Source: CAYUKK01 sp964445305
GTDB taxonomy: Bacteria; Acidobacteriota; Aminicenantia; Aminicenantales; UBA8522
DNA: 35,407 bases
Reading direction: 5' to 3'
Assembly (NCBI GenBank): GCA_964445305.1
Contig: CAYUKK010000080.1
Span: 1 to 35,407, forward strand
Shown here: positions 17,277 to 25,434 of the stretch, one piece after another
Position numbering within the stretch: position 1 is the first letter of the stretch
How the letters are laid out: the number at the start of each line of letters is the position of its first letter
Position numbers and translations under genes: made by a program
The notes under the pieces: generated by a model
Told to the model about the DNA's origin: nothing
What the model saw: only the letters and a program-made list of their open reading frames with translations
Database searches by the model: none

Positions 17277-18250
17277 TTTTTCACCTCCTCTCCCAGGTTA
17301 AGAAGCGGCAGGATGTTGCGGAGCCTCTCATCGACGATGATTTTCTTCTTGATTCTGGGCAGGATGTCGTTGAGCGTTTCAAGATAGAGACGGCGGCGGG
17401 TGACAAGGGGAGCGCGAGCGTATTCCCTGTAAACCGATGTGAAAAGGGAAGCATCCCCGACTGCCCGGTTGACCCGTTCCGTCGCATAGCCTTCAGCCGC
17501 CCGGATCGTTTGTTCAGCCTCGCCCGCAGCGCGAGGGATTTCCTGGTTATATTCCGACCATGCTTCGTTGATTTTCCTTTCCTTCTCCTGAAGGGCTTCG
17601 TTAACTTCGTTAAACGATGGTTTGACCTGGTCGGGAGGGTTAACGTCCTGAAAAATGAGCTGGTTGACGTCGATTCCGATCTCGTAAAGGTCGCAGAGCT
17701 GCTGGAGCTCCTCCTTCGCCTCGTTGGCAATCCGGGCGCGGCCGATGGTGATGACTTCGTCCACAGAATTGTCGCCGACAATCCGCCGCACGACGGCCTC
17801 GTTCATGTAACGGAAGGTTTCTTCAGGATTCCTGATTTTGAACAGGAATTTGTAAGCATCCTTGATCTTGTACTGGACGATCCACTCGACAACGACGACG
17901 TTCAGGTCGCCGGTAAGCATAATCGCTTCCTTAGCCGTCTCGGGTGTGACACGGTATTCGGAGCGAATGCCCGGTCTGGCTGTGCGAAACCCGAACTCGA
18001 GCTTGAGCTGCCTCTGGACTGGCACCCTGGTCAGTTTCTCGATTCCCAGGGGAAGCTTGAAGTGCAAACCGGGTTCAGCCGTCCGAACGAATTTCCCGAA
18101 CCTAAGGATGACGCCCAGTTCCTCGGGGCTGACCTGGTAGATGGAGCCAAAGAGAAGGATGATGATGACAATGGCCAGGATGATGCCCCGAATAAGGCCA
18201 AATTTGAGCTGGGGAATCTTAAAATCCACGGGCTGAAAATTTCCTCTCAT
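17273..18250 (-). CDS. hflK: HflK, SPFH/band-7 membrane protein
   Basis: A 325-residue protein with one membrane helix at about 19-40 (GLIRGIILAIVIIILLFGSI) and an SPFH domain beginning YQVSPEELGVILRFGKF. RTAEPGLHFKLPLGIE is typical of HflK. It is shorter than E. coli HflK (about 419) because the glycine- and proline-rich cytoplasmic N-terminus is almost absent. It is the partner of HflC, controlling FtsH. It starts 11 bp after thrC and overlaps hflC by 4 bp, so thrC-hflK-hflC is one operon. A GGAG tract lies just before the ATG. Confidence 0.93.
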   Translation of the reverse strand: MRGNFQPVDFKIPQLKFGLIRGIILAIVIIILLFGSIYQVSPEELGVILRFGKFVRTAEPGLHFKLPLGIEKLTRVPVQRQLKLEFGFRTARPGIRSEYRVTPETAKEAIMLTGDLNVVVVEWIVQYKIKDAYKFLFKIRNPEETFRYMNEAVVRRIVGDNSVDEVITIGRARIANEAKEELQQLCDLYEIGIDVNQLIFQDVNPPDQVKPSFNEVNEALQEKERKINEAWSEYNQEIPRAAGEAEQTIRAAEGYATERVNRAVGDASLFTSVYREYARAPLVTRRRLYLETLNDILPRIKKKIIVDERLRNILPLLNLGEEVKK

Positions 18251-18261
18251 TTCTCCTCCTT

Positions 18262-19440
18262 TTATGGTCGGGCCATATATTTTGTCAGCTTAGACTCAGA
18301 CAAGGTTTTGAGCCCTGAGCCGGTGATAACGAGGACGATATCGCCACCGAGCTTCCTTTTTAGCTTCGAGACTGTCCATTGGGGTTGATTCTGGATTTTG
18401 ATGAGTGCAGCCAGGGTCGTGGCTGAAGCGGGGTCAGCGAAAATCCCTTCCAGCGAGGCCAGCTCCTTCTGCGCATGGAGAATTTCTTTGTCGGTCACGT
18501 CGAGGATCGCTCCGCCTGTCTCCCGAATGAGCTTCAGAACGAGGTTTCCGGCAGGCGGATCCGGGTTGGAAATGGCATGAGCGATCGTTCTGGCCACAGC
18601 CACCCTTTCAAATTTTTCTTTTTCTTGCCGGAAGGCCCGGGCTAAGGGCGGGCAACCTTCAGCTTGGACGCCAATGAAATTCGGCATCTCAGGAATCCAT
18701 CCTTCCTCCTTGAGGTCCATGAATCCTTTGATCATCCCGACCAGGTTGCCGCCCGAACTCACCGGGACAAAGATATGCTGCGGGACTCGTCGTCCAAGGC
18801 TCAAAAAAATTTCATAGCTGGCTGTCTTGTATCCCTCAATCCTCAGTGGGTCGACAGAATTGGCAAAATAGATGCCCTTCTTCCGCCCCAGGATAAAGCT
18901 CTGCCGAAAAAGCTGGCCATAGTCCCCTTCCATCTTCAAAACCTTCGCTCCGTAAACCAGCGTCGACATAAACTTTTCTGGCGAGGTGTCCGCCTTTAAA
19001 AGGATATGGCTTTTGAGGCCTGCTTTGGCCGCGTAGGCGGCGGTGGAGGCGGCCATGTTTCCTGTCGAAACAGTGCCAACTGCCTTGATGCCAAGAGCCA
19101 CAGCTCTCTGGATGACGACGGCCGTCCCCCTATCCTTAAAGCTATGGGTGGGGTTCATCGTCTCGTTCTTGGCCAGGACAGAGGAAAGGTTATACTTTTT
19201 TCTGAGCTGGAAAAGTGGCACGAGGGGCGTGCTTCCTTCACCTAAGCTCAAGCTCCTGTCGACGGCGGGAAGGGGAAGAAAATGCCTGAACTTTTCGAGG
19301 CTCAAAGGACAATCGGGGAGGATTTTTCTTGGCCGGGGAGAATAAGCGATGAGCATCGGCTCCCCACACCGAGGACAAAAAGGGTCAAAGAGATTGAGCG
19401 GGTGCTTCTTCTGGCAGAAAAGGCAGACGAGTCTTTCCAC
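18262..19440 (-). CDS. thrC: Threonine synthase with N-terminal zinc ribbon
   Basis: A 392-residue PLP enzyme that converts O-phosphohomoserine to threonine, the last step of threonine synthesis. Four cysteines (C6, C9, C22, C25) form an N-terminal zinc ribbon, as in the archaeal-type subgroup. The Schiff-base lysine is K102 in NPTHSFKDRGT. The phosphate-binding loop is VPVSSGGNLVGM near 225. The start is GTG at 19440, supported by AAGGAG 7 nt upstream. It heads the thrC-hflK-hflC operon. Homoserine dehydrogenase, which acts earlier in the pathway, lies less than 1 kb away on the other strand. Homoserine kinase is not in the window. Confidence 0.92.
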   Translation of the reverse strand: MERLVCLFCQKKHPLNLFDPFCPRCGEPMLIAYSPRPRKILPDCPLSLEKFRHFLPLPAVDRSLSLGEGSTPLVPLFQLRKKYNLSSVLAKNETMNPTHSFKDRGTAVVIQRAVALGIKAVGTVSTGNMAASTAAYAAKAGLKSHILLKADTSPEKFMSTLVYGAKVLKMEGDYGQLFRQSFILGRKKGIYFANSVDPLRIEGYKTASYEIFLSLGRRVPQHIFVPVSSGGNLVGMIKGFMDLKEEGWIPEMPNFIGVQAEGCPPLARAFRQEKEKFERVAVARTIAHAISNPDPPAGNLVLKLIRETGGAILDVTDKEILHAQKELASLEGIFADPASATTLAALIKIQNQPQWTVSKLKRKLGGDIVLVITGSGLKTLSESKLTKYMARP

Positions 19441-19635
19441 CCCTTGCTCCTTTTATGACTCCTTGTTCATCGGCTGTAGGTTCCCAGTTTATTAGATATC
19501 CAGACCTAATGCAAACATAGATGCGGGTTTTCTATTTTTAAAAGACGTGAAGATACCGAAGGGAGGGTTGAGATGAAATGCCTTCTGGCATGCTTTTCTC
19601 GGCCACGACGAAAGACCGGGAGGGAGGTCCAGAAT

Positions 19636-19665
19636 TTGACGGCGCGACCAGGATGAGGGTAGAAT
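19636..19665 (+). promoter_or_regulatory. Sigma-70-like promoter for tadA
   Basis: TTGACG (19636-19641), 18 nt, TAGAAT (19660-19665). Transcription would start near 19672, giving a 40-nt leader to the ATG at 19712. This supports that start over the TTG at 19676. The rest of the 271-bp divergent gap with thrC shows nothing else I can name. Confidence 0.55.
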
Positions 19666-19711
19666 GAAAATTTGATTGGCCAAATCTAAGATAGTGAAAA
19701 AAACTGCAACC

Positions 19712-20182
19712 ATGAGCCAGGAAGAAAAGTTCATGCGCCTTGCCCTGGCCGAGGCGGATAAAGCTTCGAGCCGGGGCGAGGTCCCGGTCGGGGCGGTCCT
19801 CGTCCGGGGCGGCAAAATCATAAGCCGCGGCCACAACGAGCCGATACGTCGTCACGACCCGACCGCCCATGCTGAAATCCTGGCCATCCGAAAGGCCACT
19901 ATCAAGCTGAAGAACTATCGACTTCCGCCCGGCTGTGACCTCTACGTAACCCTCGAGCCATGCGCTATGTGCGTTGGAGCGGCAGTCCAGGCGAGGGTGG
20001 GAAAGATAGTTTACGGCGCGTCCGACCCTAAGGCGGGGGCAATCGAATCGACGATGTCTTTTCCCTTTGACCGGCTAAACCATCGGCCGGCTGTCAAGGC
20101 AGGCATCCTGGCACAGGAATGCGGGGCATTGCTCCAGCGCTTCTTTGCGTCCAAGCGGCGGCATTGCTCCGCTCGTTCTTGA
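19712..20182 (+). CDS. tadA: tRNA adenosine(34) deaminase TadA
   Basis: A 156-residue cytidine/deoxycytidylate-deaminase-fold enzyme that converts A34 to inosine in tRNA-Arg(ACG), allowing wobble decoding. The zinc site is H53-A-E55 and PCAMC (C84, C87). EVPVGAVLV and HDPTAHAEI are TadA hallmarks. The ATG at 19712 gives MSQEEKFMRL, which aligns with the usual N-terminus; an upstream TTG at 19676 would add 12 residues and sit almost on the predicted transcription start. No clear Shine-Dalgarno sequence is seen. The downstream tRNA-Ser gene begins 40 bp after the stop. Confidence 0.93.
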   Translation: MSQEEKFMRLALAEADKASSRGEVPVGAVLVRGGKIISRGHNEPIRRHDPTAHAEILAIRKATIKLKNYRLPPGCDLYVTLEPCAMCVGAAVQARVGKIVYGASDPKAGAIESTMSFPFDRLNHRPAVKAGILAQECGALLQRFFASKRRHCSARS

Positions 20183-20222
20183 TTATTTTTTCGACCGAAG
20201 AGGATGTGAGAGTTATGTAAAC

Positions 20223-20314
20223 GGAGAGGTGGCCGAGTGGTTGAAGGCGACGGTCTCGAAAACCGTTATCCCGAGTTATCGGGATCGTGGGTTCGAATCC
20301 CACCCTCTCCGCCA
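20223..20314 (+). tRNA. tRNA-Ser(CGA)
   Basis: A class II tRNA with a long variable arm. Acceptor GGAGAGG (20223-20229) pairs with CCTCTCC (20304-20310), followed by discriminator G and an encoded CCA. The anticodon stem ACGGT/ACCGT encloses loop CTCGAAA with anticodon CGA at 20257-20259, reading UCG. The variable arm is a hairpin (ATCCCGAGTTATCGGGAT). The T-loop GGTTCGAATCC is canonical. Confidence 0.95.
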
Positions 20315-20368
20315 ATGCCCGCTCAGATAGACTTTAAAGCCAGAGGGCACCTCCGGGCAAGATAAGAA

Positions 20369-21430
20369 ATGTCCAAATCGTTTGACTTAGCTCTGGCAGG
20401 ATTCGGCCATGTCGGCCGGTCTTTTTTCCGCCTGATCCAGGATAAAGCTGCCTTTATCGAAAATCGGTACGGGCTCCACCTGACCCTCCAGGTCATTCTG
20501 GAGCAAGGGGGAGGTTTGCTTTCAGCCTCGCCCTCCGGACTGAATGACCCCGAGATCGCCGACCTCCCCTTAGCTGAGCTTCGCTCCCACCCGCTCTGGA
20601 AACCAGGGCTTGATTTTGCTCAGGCTATTGCTCGCCTCACTCCAGGTGTCCTGGTCCTGGCCACGCCCTCTAGCCTTAAAACAGGCGAACCCGGCCTGTC
20701 TCTTACTCGGCTGGCTCTCCATTCTGGATGGCATGTCGTGACGGCGGATAAAGCCCCCCTGGTCGTCGATTTTTCTGGCCTCCGCAGGAAAGCTGAGCAA
20801 AAGCGGTTGTGCCTAAAATTCAGCGGGGCGACCGCCGCGGCCCTTCCCGCGCTCGACGTCGGCCTCTATTGCCTGGCTGGTTCAGAGATAAGCCTTATGG
20901 AAGGAATTCTTAACGGCACGACGAATTTCATTCTCACTGAAATGGGGAAGGGGAGAAGCTACGACGCTTGTCTCGAGGAGGCCAAGGCGCGCGGCATCGC
21001 CGAGCCAGACCCGTCCCTGGATGTGAGTGGCCGGGATACGGCGATCAAGCTTCTGCTTATCGCTCGAGCTATCTGGGAATCCGACATTACTCTCGAGGAC
21101 ATCGCCATCGAAGGCATTGCTCAGCTTCCTCTCCATTTCGTCCGTCGAGCCACTCGGGAAGGGAAAAAGGTAAAGCTCATTGGTCGTTTGGAGCGCGAGA
21201 CGAAGGAGCTGGCGAGGGGAGAAAAAAAGGAAAAGCAGGGGAAAATCTACGCCTCTGTTCAACCTCAGGCTATCGACAGTAACCACCCGCTTTTCAACGT
21301 TGACGGAACGAACAAGGCCATTGCTTTCACCACAGATACTATGGGCATCGTCAGCGTGAGTGGAGGAAAATCCGACCCCCGAGGCGCGGCTGCGGCCTTA
21401 CTCAAGGACATCCTCCACATCAGCACCTGA
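20369..21430 (+). CDS. hom: Homoserine dehydrogenase
   Basis: A 353-residue NAD(P)-dependent oxidoreductase that reduces aspartate semialdehyde to homoserine, the branch point to threonine and methionine. The Rossmann motif GFGHVG is at 11-16. GILNGTTNFILTEM near 178 is the family signature, and the catalytic region AEPDPSLDVSGRDTAIKLL follows with its Asp and Lys. The protein ends without the C-terminal ACT domain found in many homologues, so threonine feedback through that domain is not expected. No strong Shine-Dalgarno sequence precedes the ATG. It lies between two tRNA-Ser genes and near thrC. Confidence 0.92.
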   Translation: MSKSFDLALAGFGHVGRSFFRLIQDKAAFIENRYGLHLTLQVILEQGGGLLSASPSGLNDPEIADLPLAELRSHPLWKPGLDFAQAIARLTPGVLVLATPSSLKTGEPGLSLTRLALHSGWHVVTADKAPLVVDFSGLRRKAEQKRLCLKFSGATAAALPALDVGLYCLAGSEISLMEGILNGTTNFILTEMGKGRSYDACLEEAKARGIAEPDPSLDVSGRDTAIKLLLIARAIWESDITLEDIAIEGIAQLPLHFVRRATREGKKVKLIGRLERETKELARGEKKEKQGKIYASVQPQAIDSNHPLFNVDGTNKAIAFTTDTMGIVSVSGGKSDPRGAAAALLKDILHIST

Positions 21431-21492
21431 GCCGAGTTGCCGCCTCGTCGCCATCGCGGTCTCTCTGAGGCGATTGAGGGCCAGCCCGAAAA

Positions 21493-21521
21493 TTGACCTG
21501 GGTGCGGTTTTCTGATAATTT
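21493..21521 (+). promoter_or_regulatory. Possible promoter for tRNA-Ser(GGA)
   Basis: TTGACC (21493-21498) lies upstream of a TGATAATTT tract. GATAAT gives a 15-nt spacer and TAATTT a 17-nt spacer, neither ideal. The position, about 80 nt before the tRNA, is reasonable. Weak call. Confidence 0.25.
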
Positions 21522-21600
21522 TAAATGCCTTAGGAATCGCCGACCTGTTCGCATCCCGAAGCCGATAGAAGAGCACAGCAGGATCGGCGTTTTTTCAAGC

Positions 21601-21693
<93 letters not shown>

Positions 21694-21751
21694 GAGGGAT
21701 TCTTTTCGACTTGCATCGACAGGATGAGTCGGTTCATGAGAAGGAGTCATC

Positions 21752-22957
21752 ATGGATAGTCGAGATTTTATTCTCTTGGAGGAGCTCTACGGCGCGCACA
21801 ATTACCATCCCCTCGACGCGGTCCTCACCAAGGGAAAGGGCATCTGGGTCTGGGATGTCGAAGGCCGCAAGTATCTCGATTTTCTGAGCGGCTATTCTGC
21901 CGTCAATCAAGGGCATTGCCATCCTCGTATCCTCAAGGCCCTCCAGAATCAGGCCAAGCGGTTGACCCTTACTTCGCGTGCCTTCCGGAACGACCAATGG
22001 CCTCTGCTCGCCAAAGAGCTTTGCGACCTGACTGGCTATGAGATGGTGCTGCCCATGAATTCGGGCGCTGAATCCATCGAAACGGCCATCAAAGCAGCTC
22101 GCAAATGGGCTTATCAGGTCAAAGGCATCCCTGAAAACAAGGCCGAGATCGTCGCTTGCGCGAACAACTTCCATGGCCGAACCGTGACCATCATCAGCTT
22201 TTCCACCGAGCCCCTCTACCGGAATGATTTCGGTCCGTTCACGCCTGGTTTCGTCGTCATTCCCTATGGCGACCTCAAAGCCCTCCGCGAAGTCATTCAT
22301 CCCCACACGGCGGCCTTCCTTGTCGAGCCAGTCCAGGCCGAAGCCGGTATCCTTATCCCTCCCCCTGGCTATCTCCGGGAAGCTAAGAAACTGTGCAGTG
22401 AAAATAACGTCCTCTTCATCGCCGACGAAATCCAGACGGGTTTGGGGCGTACGGGCAAGCTCTTCGCCTGCGACCACGAGGGCGTCAAGCCCGACATGGT
22501 CGTCATCGGGAAATCCCTGGGCGGAGGGTTCTACCCCATTTCGGTCACCCTCTCCACCCGTCAAATCCTCGGCGTCTTTAAACCTGGTGAACATGGCTCG
22601 ACGTTCGGCGGAAACCCCCTGGCCTGCGCTGTCGCCCGCGAAGCCCTGCGGGTCATTCAAGAGGAAAAGCTCATCGAGAACGCCGCCTTTCAAGGGGCTT
22701 ATTTTCTCGAAAAACTCAAGAAAATAAAGAGCCGTCACATCAGAGAAGTGCGGGGGCTTGGCCTCCTCCTCGGCATCGAGCTCAGGCCTGAGGCCGGGGG
22801 AGCCAGGCGATTCTGCGAAGAGCTGAAGAAAGAAGGCCTTCTCTGCAAAGAAACACACGAGAACGTCATCCGCTTCGCACCGCCTCTTTCCATTAAACAG
22901 CGGGACCTCAACTGGGCCTATAAGCGGATCAAGAGGGTTTTCAAAGCCCTTGGCTAA
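21752..22957 (+). CDS. rocD: Ornithine aminotransferase (ornithine--oxo-acid transaminase)
   Basis: A 401-residue class III PLP aminotransferase, the usual length. It moves the delta-amino group of ornithine to 2-oxoglutarate, giving glutamate semialdehyde, which links arginine/ornithine to proline and glutamate. The N-terminus GAHNYHPLDAVLTKGKG and YSAVNQGHCHPRI are specific to ornithine aminotransferases. D225 in IADEIQTGLGRTG holds the PLP nitrogen and K254 in VIGKSLGGGFYP forms the Schiff base. AAGGAG lies 7 nt before the ATG. It follows tRNA-Ser(GGA) by 58 bp. A related 4-aminobutyrate or acetylornithine aminotransferase is less likely given the N-terminal motifs. Confidence 0.93.
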   Translation: MDSRDFILLEELYGAHNYHPLDAVLTKGKGIWVWDVEGRKYLDFLSGYSAVNQGHCHPRILKALQNQAKRLTLTSRAFRNDQWPLLAKELCDLTGYEMVLPMNSGAESIETAIKAARKWAYQVKGIPENKAEIVACANNFHGRTVTIISFSTEPLYRNDFGPFTPGFVVIPYGDLKALREVIHPHTAAFLVEPVQAEAGILIPPPGYLREAKKLCSENNVLFIADEIQTGLGRTGKLFACDHEGVKPDMVVIGKSLGGGFYPISVTLSTRQILGVFKPGEHGSTFGGNPLACAVAREALRVIQEEKLIENAAFQGAYFLEKLKKIKSRHIREVRGLGLLLGIELRPEAGGARRFCEELKKEGLLCKETHENVIRFAPPLSIKQRDLNWAYKRIKRVFKALG

Positions 22958-23036
22958 GGCGGTTGCTCTCAAGCCGAGGAGCATGCATCCAGGTTAAATT
23001 CCCATATTCCGATAGAAATCATGGGAAAAAAAGGAA

Positions 23037-23064
23037 TAATTATATATCAGTTGTAATTTTTTTT
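23037..23064 (+). terminator. Weak terminator-like site after rocD
   Basis: A short AT-only stem (AATTA with TAATT) runs into a run of T residues. The stem is too weak to be a strong terminator, but it is the only candidate between rocD and the sigma-54 promoter. Confidence 0.2.
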
Positions 23065-23120
23065 GGACACAGATTCGCGCTTATGATAAAAATGGGAGGG
23101 AAAGGGCCTCGAGCTTGAAT

Positions 23121-23137
23121 TTGGCACGATAGTTGCT
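23121..23137 (+). promoter_or_regulatory. Sigma-54 (RpoN) promoter
   Basis: TTGGCACGATAGTTGCT matches the -24/-12 consensus (YTGGCACGrNNNTTGCW). GG at 23123-23124 and GC at 23135-23136 are separated by exactly 10 bp, as required. Transcription should start near 23148, 31 nt before the ATG at 23179. Sigma-54 promoters need an enhancer-binding activator; none is bound nearby that I can identify. Confidence 0.8.
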
Positions 23138-23178
23138 AATTTAGGTATGAAAAAATGAAAAAAAAAGAGGACAAAGCG

Positions 23179-24408
23179 ATGAAGAAAGAAAAAATCATTT
23201 TGCTTCTCGTTCTTGCCTGTCTTTGCGTTTGGCTTTCGAGCTGCATCATCTATGTCCCCCATGAAGAATACCCCCCTGCAGAGCGCGAGCGCTACCCGGA
23301 GCGTGAAGCTGTAAGACGCGGCCCGGCCATGGATCTGGCTTATTTTTATGATTATCTCTCCCCCTACGGTAGCTGGGTTTTCCACGCTTCCTACGGATAT
23401 GTTTGGATACCCCACCGCGTTTCCCATAAGTGGCGACCCTATACATATGGCCGGTGGGTCTGGACGAGCTACGGCTGGACTTGGCTTTCCTATTACCCCT
23501 GGGGTTGGATTACGTTCCATTACGGCCGTTGGGGTTGGCACCATCGTCTCGGCTGGTTCTGGGTGCCCGGGACTGTGTGGGCACCAGCCTGGGTCACCTG
23601 GCGTTGGGGCTCCCTTTATATCGGCTGGGCGCCGCTACCACCCGACATCGAGTTCGTGGTCGGCGTCGGATTCCGCACTTTTCCTGATGAGCTGCCCCAC
23701 CATTACTGGGTGTTCGTCGAAGGCCGCTATTTTCAATACGATTATCTCGACCGCTATGTCCTTCCCCTGGAGAGGAACAGAACCGTCATTCGCTTCACGG
23801 TCGCCAAAGCCAACCTCGTCGACCGCAACCGCCAGGTTTACAACCCGGGCGTCGATGTCGACCATATCCGCCGCGTCACCCGGAGCGATGTTTCCCGCTA
23901 TGAGCTCGAGGATTCCTCATCGCCCGATAGGGAGAGAGTGAGCGGCCGCGTCGTCCGAGTTTATCGGCCCCAGCTGAGAGCCAACGAACAAGCCAAGCCC
24001 AAATCCTACCTTTCGGAAGAAGAAGCGGAAACCAAACTTCCGGAACTCCGGCTGCGGGTCATCGAAACTCCAGGAAGGACAGAGCCTCCTGACCGCTGGC
24101 TGAAGGAGGAGCACGAAAAAGAGCTGCGCCTTCTTGAGCAGAGCCAACAGAAAGAGGAGGAAGAACTGAGGCGTCGACTCGAGGATGAAAAGCGTCTCGC
24201 CTCCGACCCGGCCTCGAAGGAGAAGGTCGAAAAAGATTACAGCCTCAAAGCCAAAGAGCTCAAGAAGGAACATGAGGAGGAGAAAGCTAAAATTTTGGAG
24301 CGTCACCGGGAAGAGGAGAAAGTGGTTAAGAAGAAGGTGAAGAAGAAAGAAGAGAAACAGCTTTCCGGCTCGACGCTTCGCGAGCCGAAAGAGTGGCCAC
24401 AGCGCTGA
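23179..24408 (+). CDS. Tryptophan-rich lipoprotein with charged C-terminal coiled coil (DUF6600-like)
   Basis: A 409-residue predicted lipoprotein. The lipobox LSSC puts the lipidated cysteine at residue 22. Residues 55-150 repeat short aromatic units of the YGxWxW kind (YLSPYGSWVF, YTYGRWVWTSYGWTW, YGRWGWHH) and hold 18 tryptophans within about 85 residues. This recalls the DUF6600 family of secreted proteins, whose function is not known. A linker follows, then a Lys/Glu-rich helix at about 305-393 likely to form a coiled coil. The ATG at 23179 is preferred over that at 23155 because GAGGA precedes it and the sigma-54 start site leaves a proper leader. Its last 83 bp overlap the convergent EamA gene. 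A cell-envelope role is inferred. Confidence 0.85.
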   Translation: MKKEKIILLLVLACLCVWLSSCIIYVPHEEYPPAERERYPEREAVRRGPAMDLAYFYDYLSPYGSWVFHASYGYVWIPHRVSHKWRPYTYGRWVWTSYGWTWLSYYPWGWITFHYGRWGWHHRLGWFWVPGTVWAPAWVTWRWGSLYIGWAPLPPDIEFVVGVGFRTFPDELPHHYWVFVEGRYFQYDYLDRYVLPLERNRTVIRFTVAKANLVDRNRQVYNPGVDVDHIRRVTRSDVSRYELEDSSSPDRERVSGRVVRVYRPQLRANEQAKPKSYLSEEEAETKLPELRLRVIETPGRTEPPDRWLKEEHEKELRLLEQSQQKEEEELRRRLEDEKRLASDPASKEKVEKDYSLKAKELKKEHEEEKAKILERHREEEKVVKKKVKKKEEKQLSGSTLREPKEWPQR

Positions 24409-25219
24409 GGATGATGGCGCCGCCGAGGAGAGTCCTGGCCGAAGGAACTTCCCTCAGAAAAAGGAAAGCCAGCAAAATACCGTAGACGGGCTCAAGCGAG
24501 CTAATGATGCTGGCTGTCTGAGCGCGAACGTGTCGCATTCCTCGGATGAAGAGCGTGTGGGAGCCAGCGGTGCAGATAACCCCCAGGAAAAGTAGGAGCA
24601 CTCCCTCCTTGATTGTCCAGTCGGCGCGATAGAAAAAAAGGAATGGCCAGAGGAGGAGCGTCGCCGTCACATCTTCGGCGAAGGCGATGACAAGGCTGGA
24701 GAACTTCTGGGTCAACCTTCGGTTGAAGGTCGTTAAAACAGCGAAGGCCACCCCCGAGCCAAGCCCCCAGAGGACCCCCTGAAACACGGCATTGGCCACA
24801 TCGAAGCGGGGAATGATGAGGAAGACCCCCAAAAGGCAAATACAGGCCAGAAACAGGTTTGGGCCGTCCAGTCTCTCGCGGCTGAGGAGAGGCTCGAGGA
24901 AGACGGTAAAGACAGGAAAGCTGGAATAGGCGAGGAGCCCAACCGCCACCGTCGATACCTGGATGGACTGAAAAAAGGCGGCCCAGTGGATGGCCAGGAG
25001 GGCGCCGAGAGAAGCCAGAACCCAATAGGTCCTTCCCGGCACTCTTCTCAGGCTTGCTTTCGAAATGAGGAGGACAAACCCGAGGGCCAGGCTAGCGAAG
25101 AAAACCCTGCCCAGGACGATGAGAAGGGGGGCAAGCGAGAGCCATTTGCCAAAAAGCCCGGCCAGGCCGAAGAGCAACGTCGCCAAATGGATTTCAACGA
25201 GGCTCTGACGTTTGGACAC
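24326..25219 (-). CDS. EamA/DMT-family transporter
   Basis: A 297-residue integral membrane protein with about ten hydrophobic helices in two repeated EamA halves (first about 5-140, second about 150-280). The second half has GSHTLFIRGMRHVRAQTASIISSLEP-type features: a basic loop followed by SLEPVYGILLAFLFL, typical of drug/metabolite exporters. The start is GTG at 25219, with GGAG upstream and a good sigma-70 promoter. Substrates for this family are usually amino acids or other metabolites and cannot be deduced here. The C-terminal tail (SREASSRKAVSLL-like, polar) is encoded in the overlap with the tryptophan-rich lipoprotein gene. Confidence 0.88.
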   Translation of the reverse strand: MSKRQSLVEIHLATLLFGLAGLFGKWLSLAPLLIVLGRVFFASLALGFVLLISKASLRRVPGRTYWVLASLGALLAIHWAAFFQSIQVSTVAVGLLAYSSFPVFTVFLEPLLSRERLDGPNLFLACICLLGVFLIIPRFDVANAVFQGVLWGLGSGVAFAVLTTFNRRLTQKFSSLVIAFAEDVTATLLLWPFLFFYRADWTIKEGVLLLFLGVICTAGSHTLFIRGMRHVRAQTASIISSLEPVYGILLAFLFLREVPSARTLLGGAIILSAVATLSAREASSRKAVSLLSSSPSS

Positions 25220-25236
25220 TCTTCTTACCGCTCCAA

Positions 25237-25265
25237 ATTATAGACTTGTCATTTGGAGGAGTAAA
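25237..25265 (-). promoter_or_regulatory. Sigma-70 promoter for the EamA transporter gene
   Basis: On the minus strand TTTACT (25265-25260), 17 nt, TATAAT (25242-25237), a perfect -10. Transcription would start near 25230, only about ten bases before the GTG at 25219, so the leader is very short. Confidence 0.6.
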
Positions 25266-25374
25266 CCTGAAAAACATTTCTCCCAAACGCTTTAGTTTTA
25301 AGCCGTGAGGGCATAAAGGGAAAAGAGGACTAGCCAATCTTCAGGAGGGCAGGGAATAATGTATCGGGATTGCG

Positions 25375-25429
25375 CCTCGAGTGGTTTTAAACTGCACGAG
25401 CTAACCCATAACGTCTTGCTGCTTCGAGG
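25375..25429. other. Inverted repeat with 43-nt loop
   Basis: CCTCGA (25375-25380) pairs with TCGAGG (25424-25429). It lies left of the larger inverted-repeat element and its right arm is part of the TTCGAGGTGAAA direct repeat. Short stem, long loop; it could be chance. Confidence 0.25.
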
Positions 25430-25434
25430 TGAAA
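25423..25434. repeat. 12-nt direct repeat, left copy
   Basis: TTCGAGGTGAAA, repeated exactly at 25659-25670. Both copies are preceded within a few bases by TTGCT. The two copies flank the inverted-repeat element in the gap upstream of dnaX. Confidence 0.7.

Noticed and set aside
22999..23027. TTCCCAT/ATGGGAA hairpin as a rocD terminator
   Set aside because: It is followed by A residues rather than T residues on the plus strand, and T residues precede rather than follow it on the minus strand.
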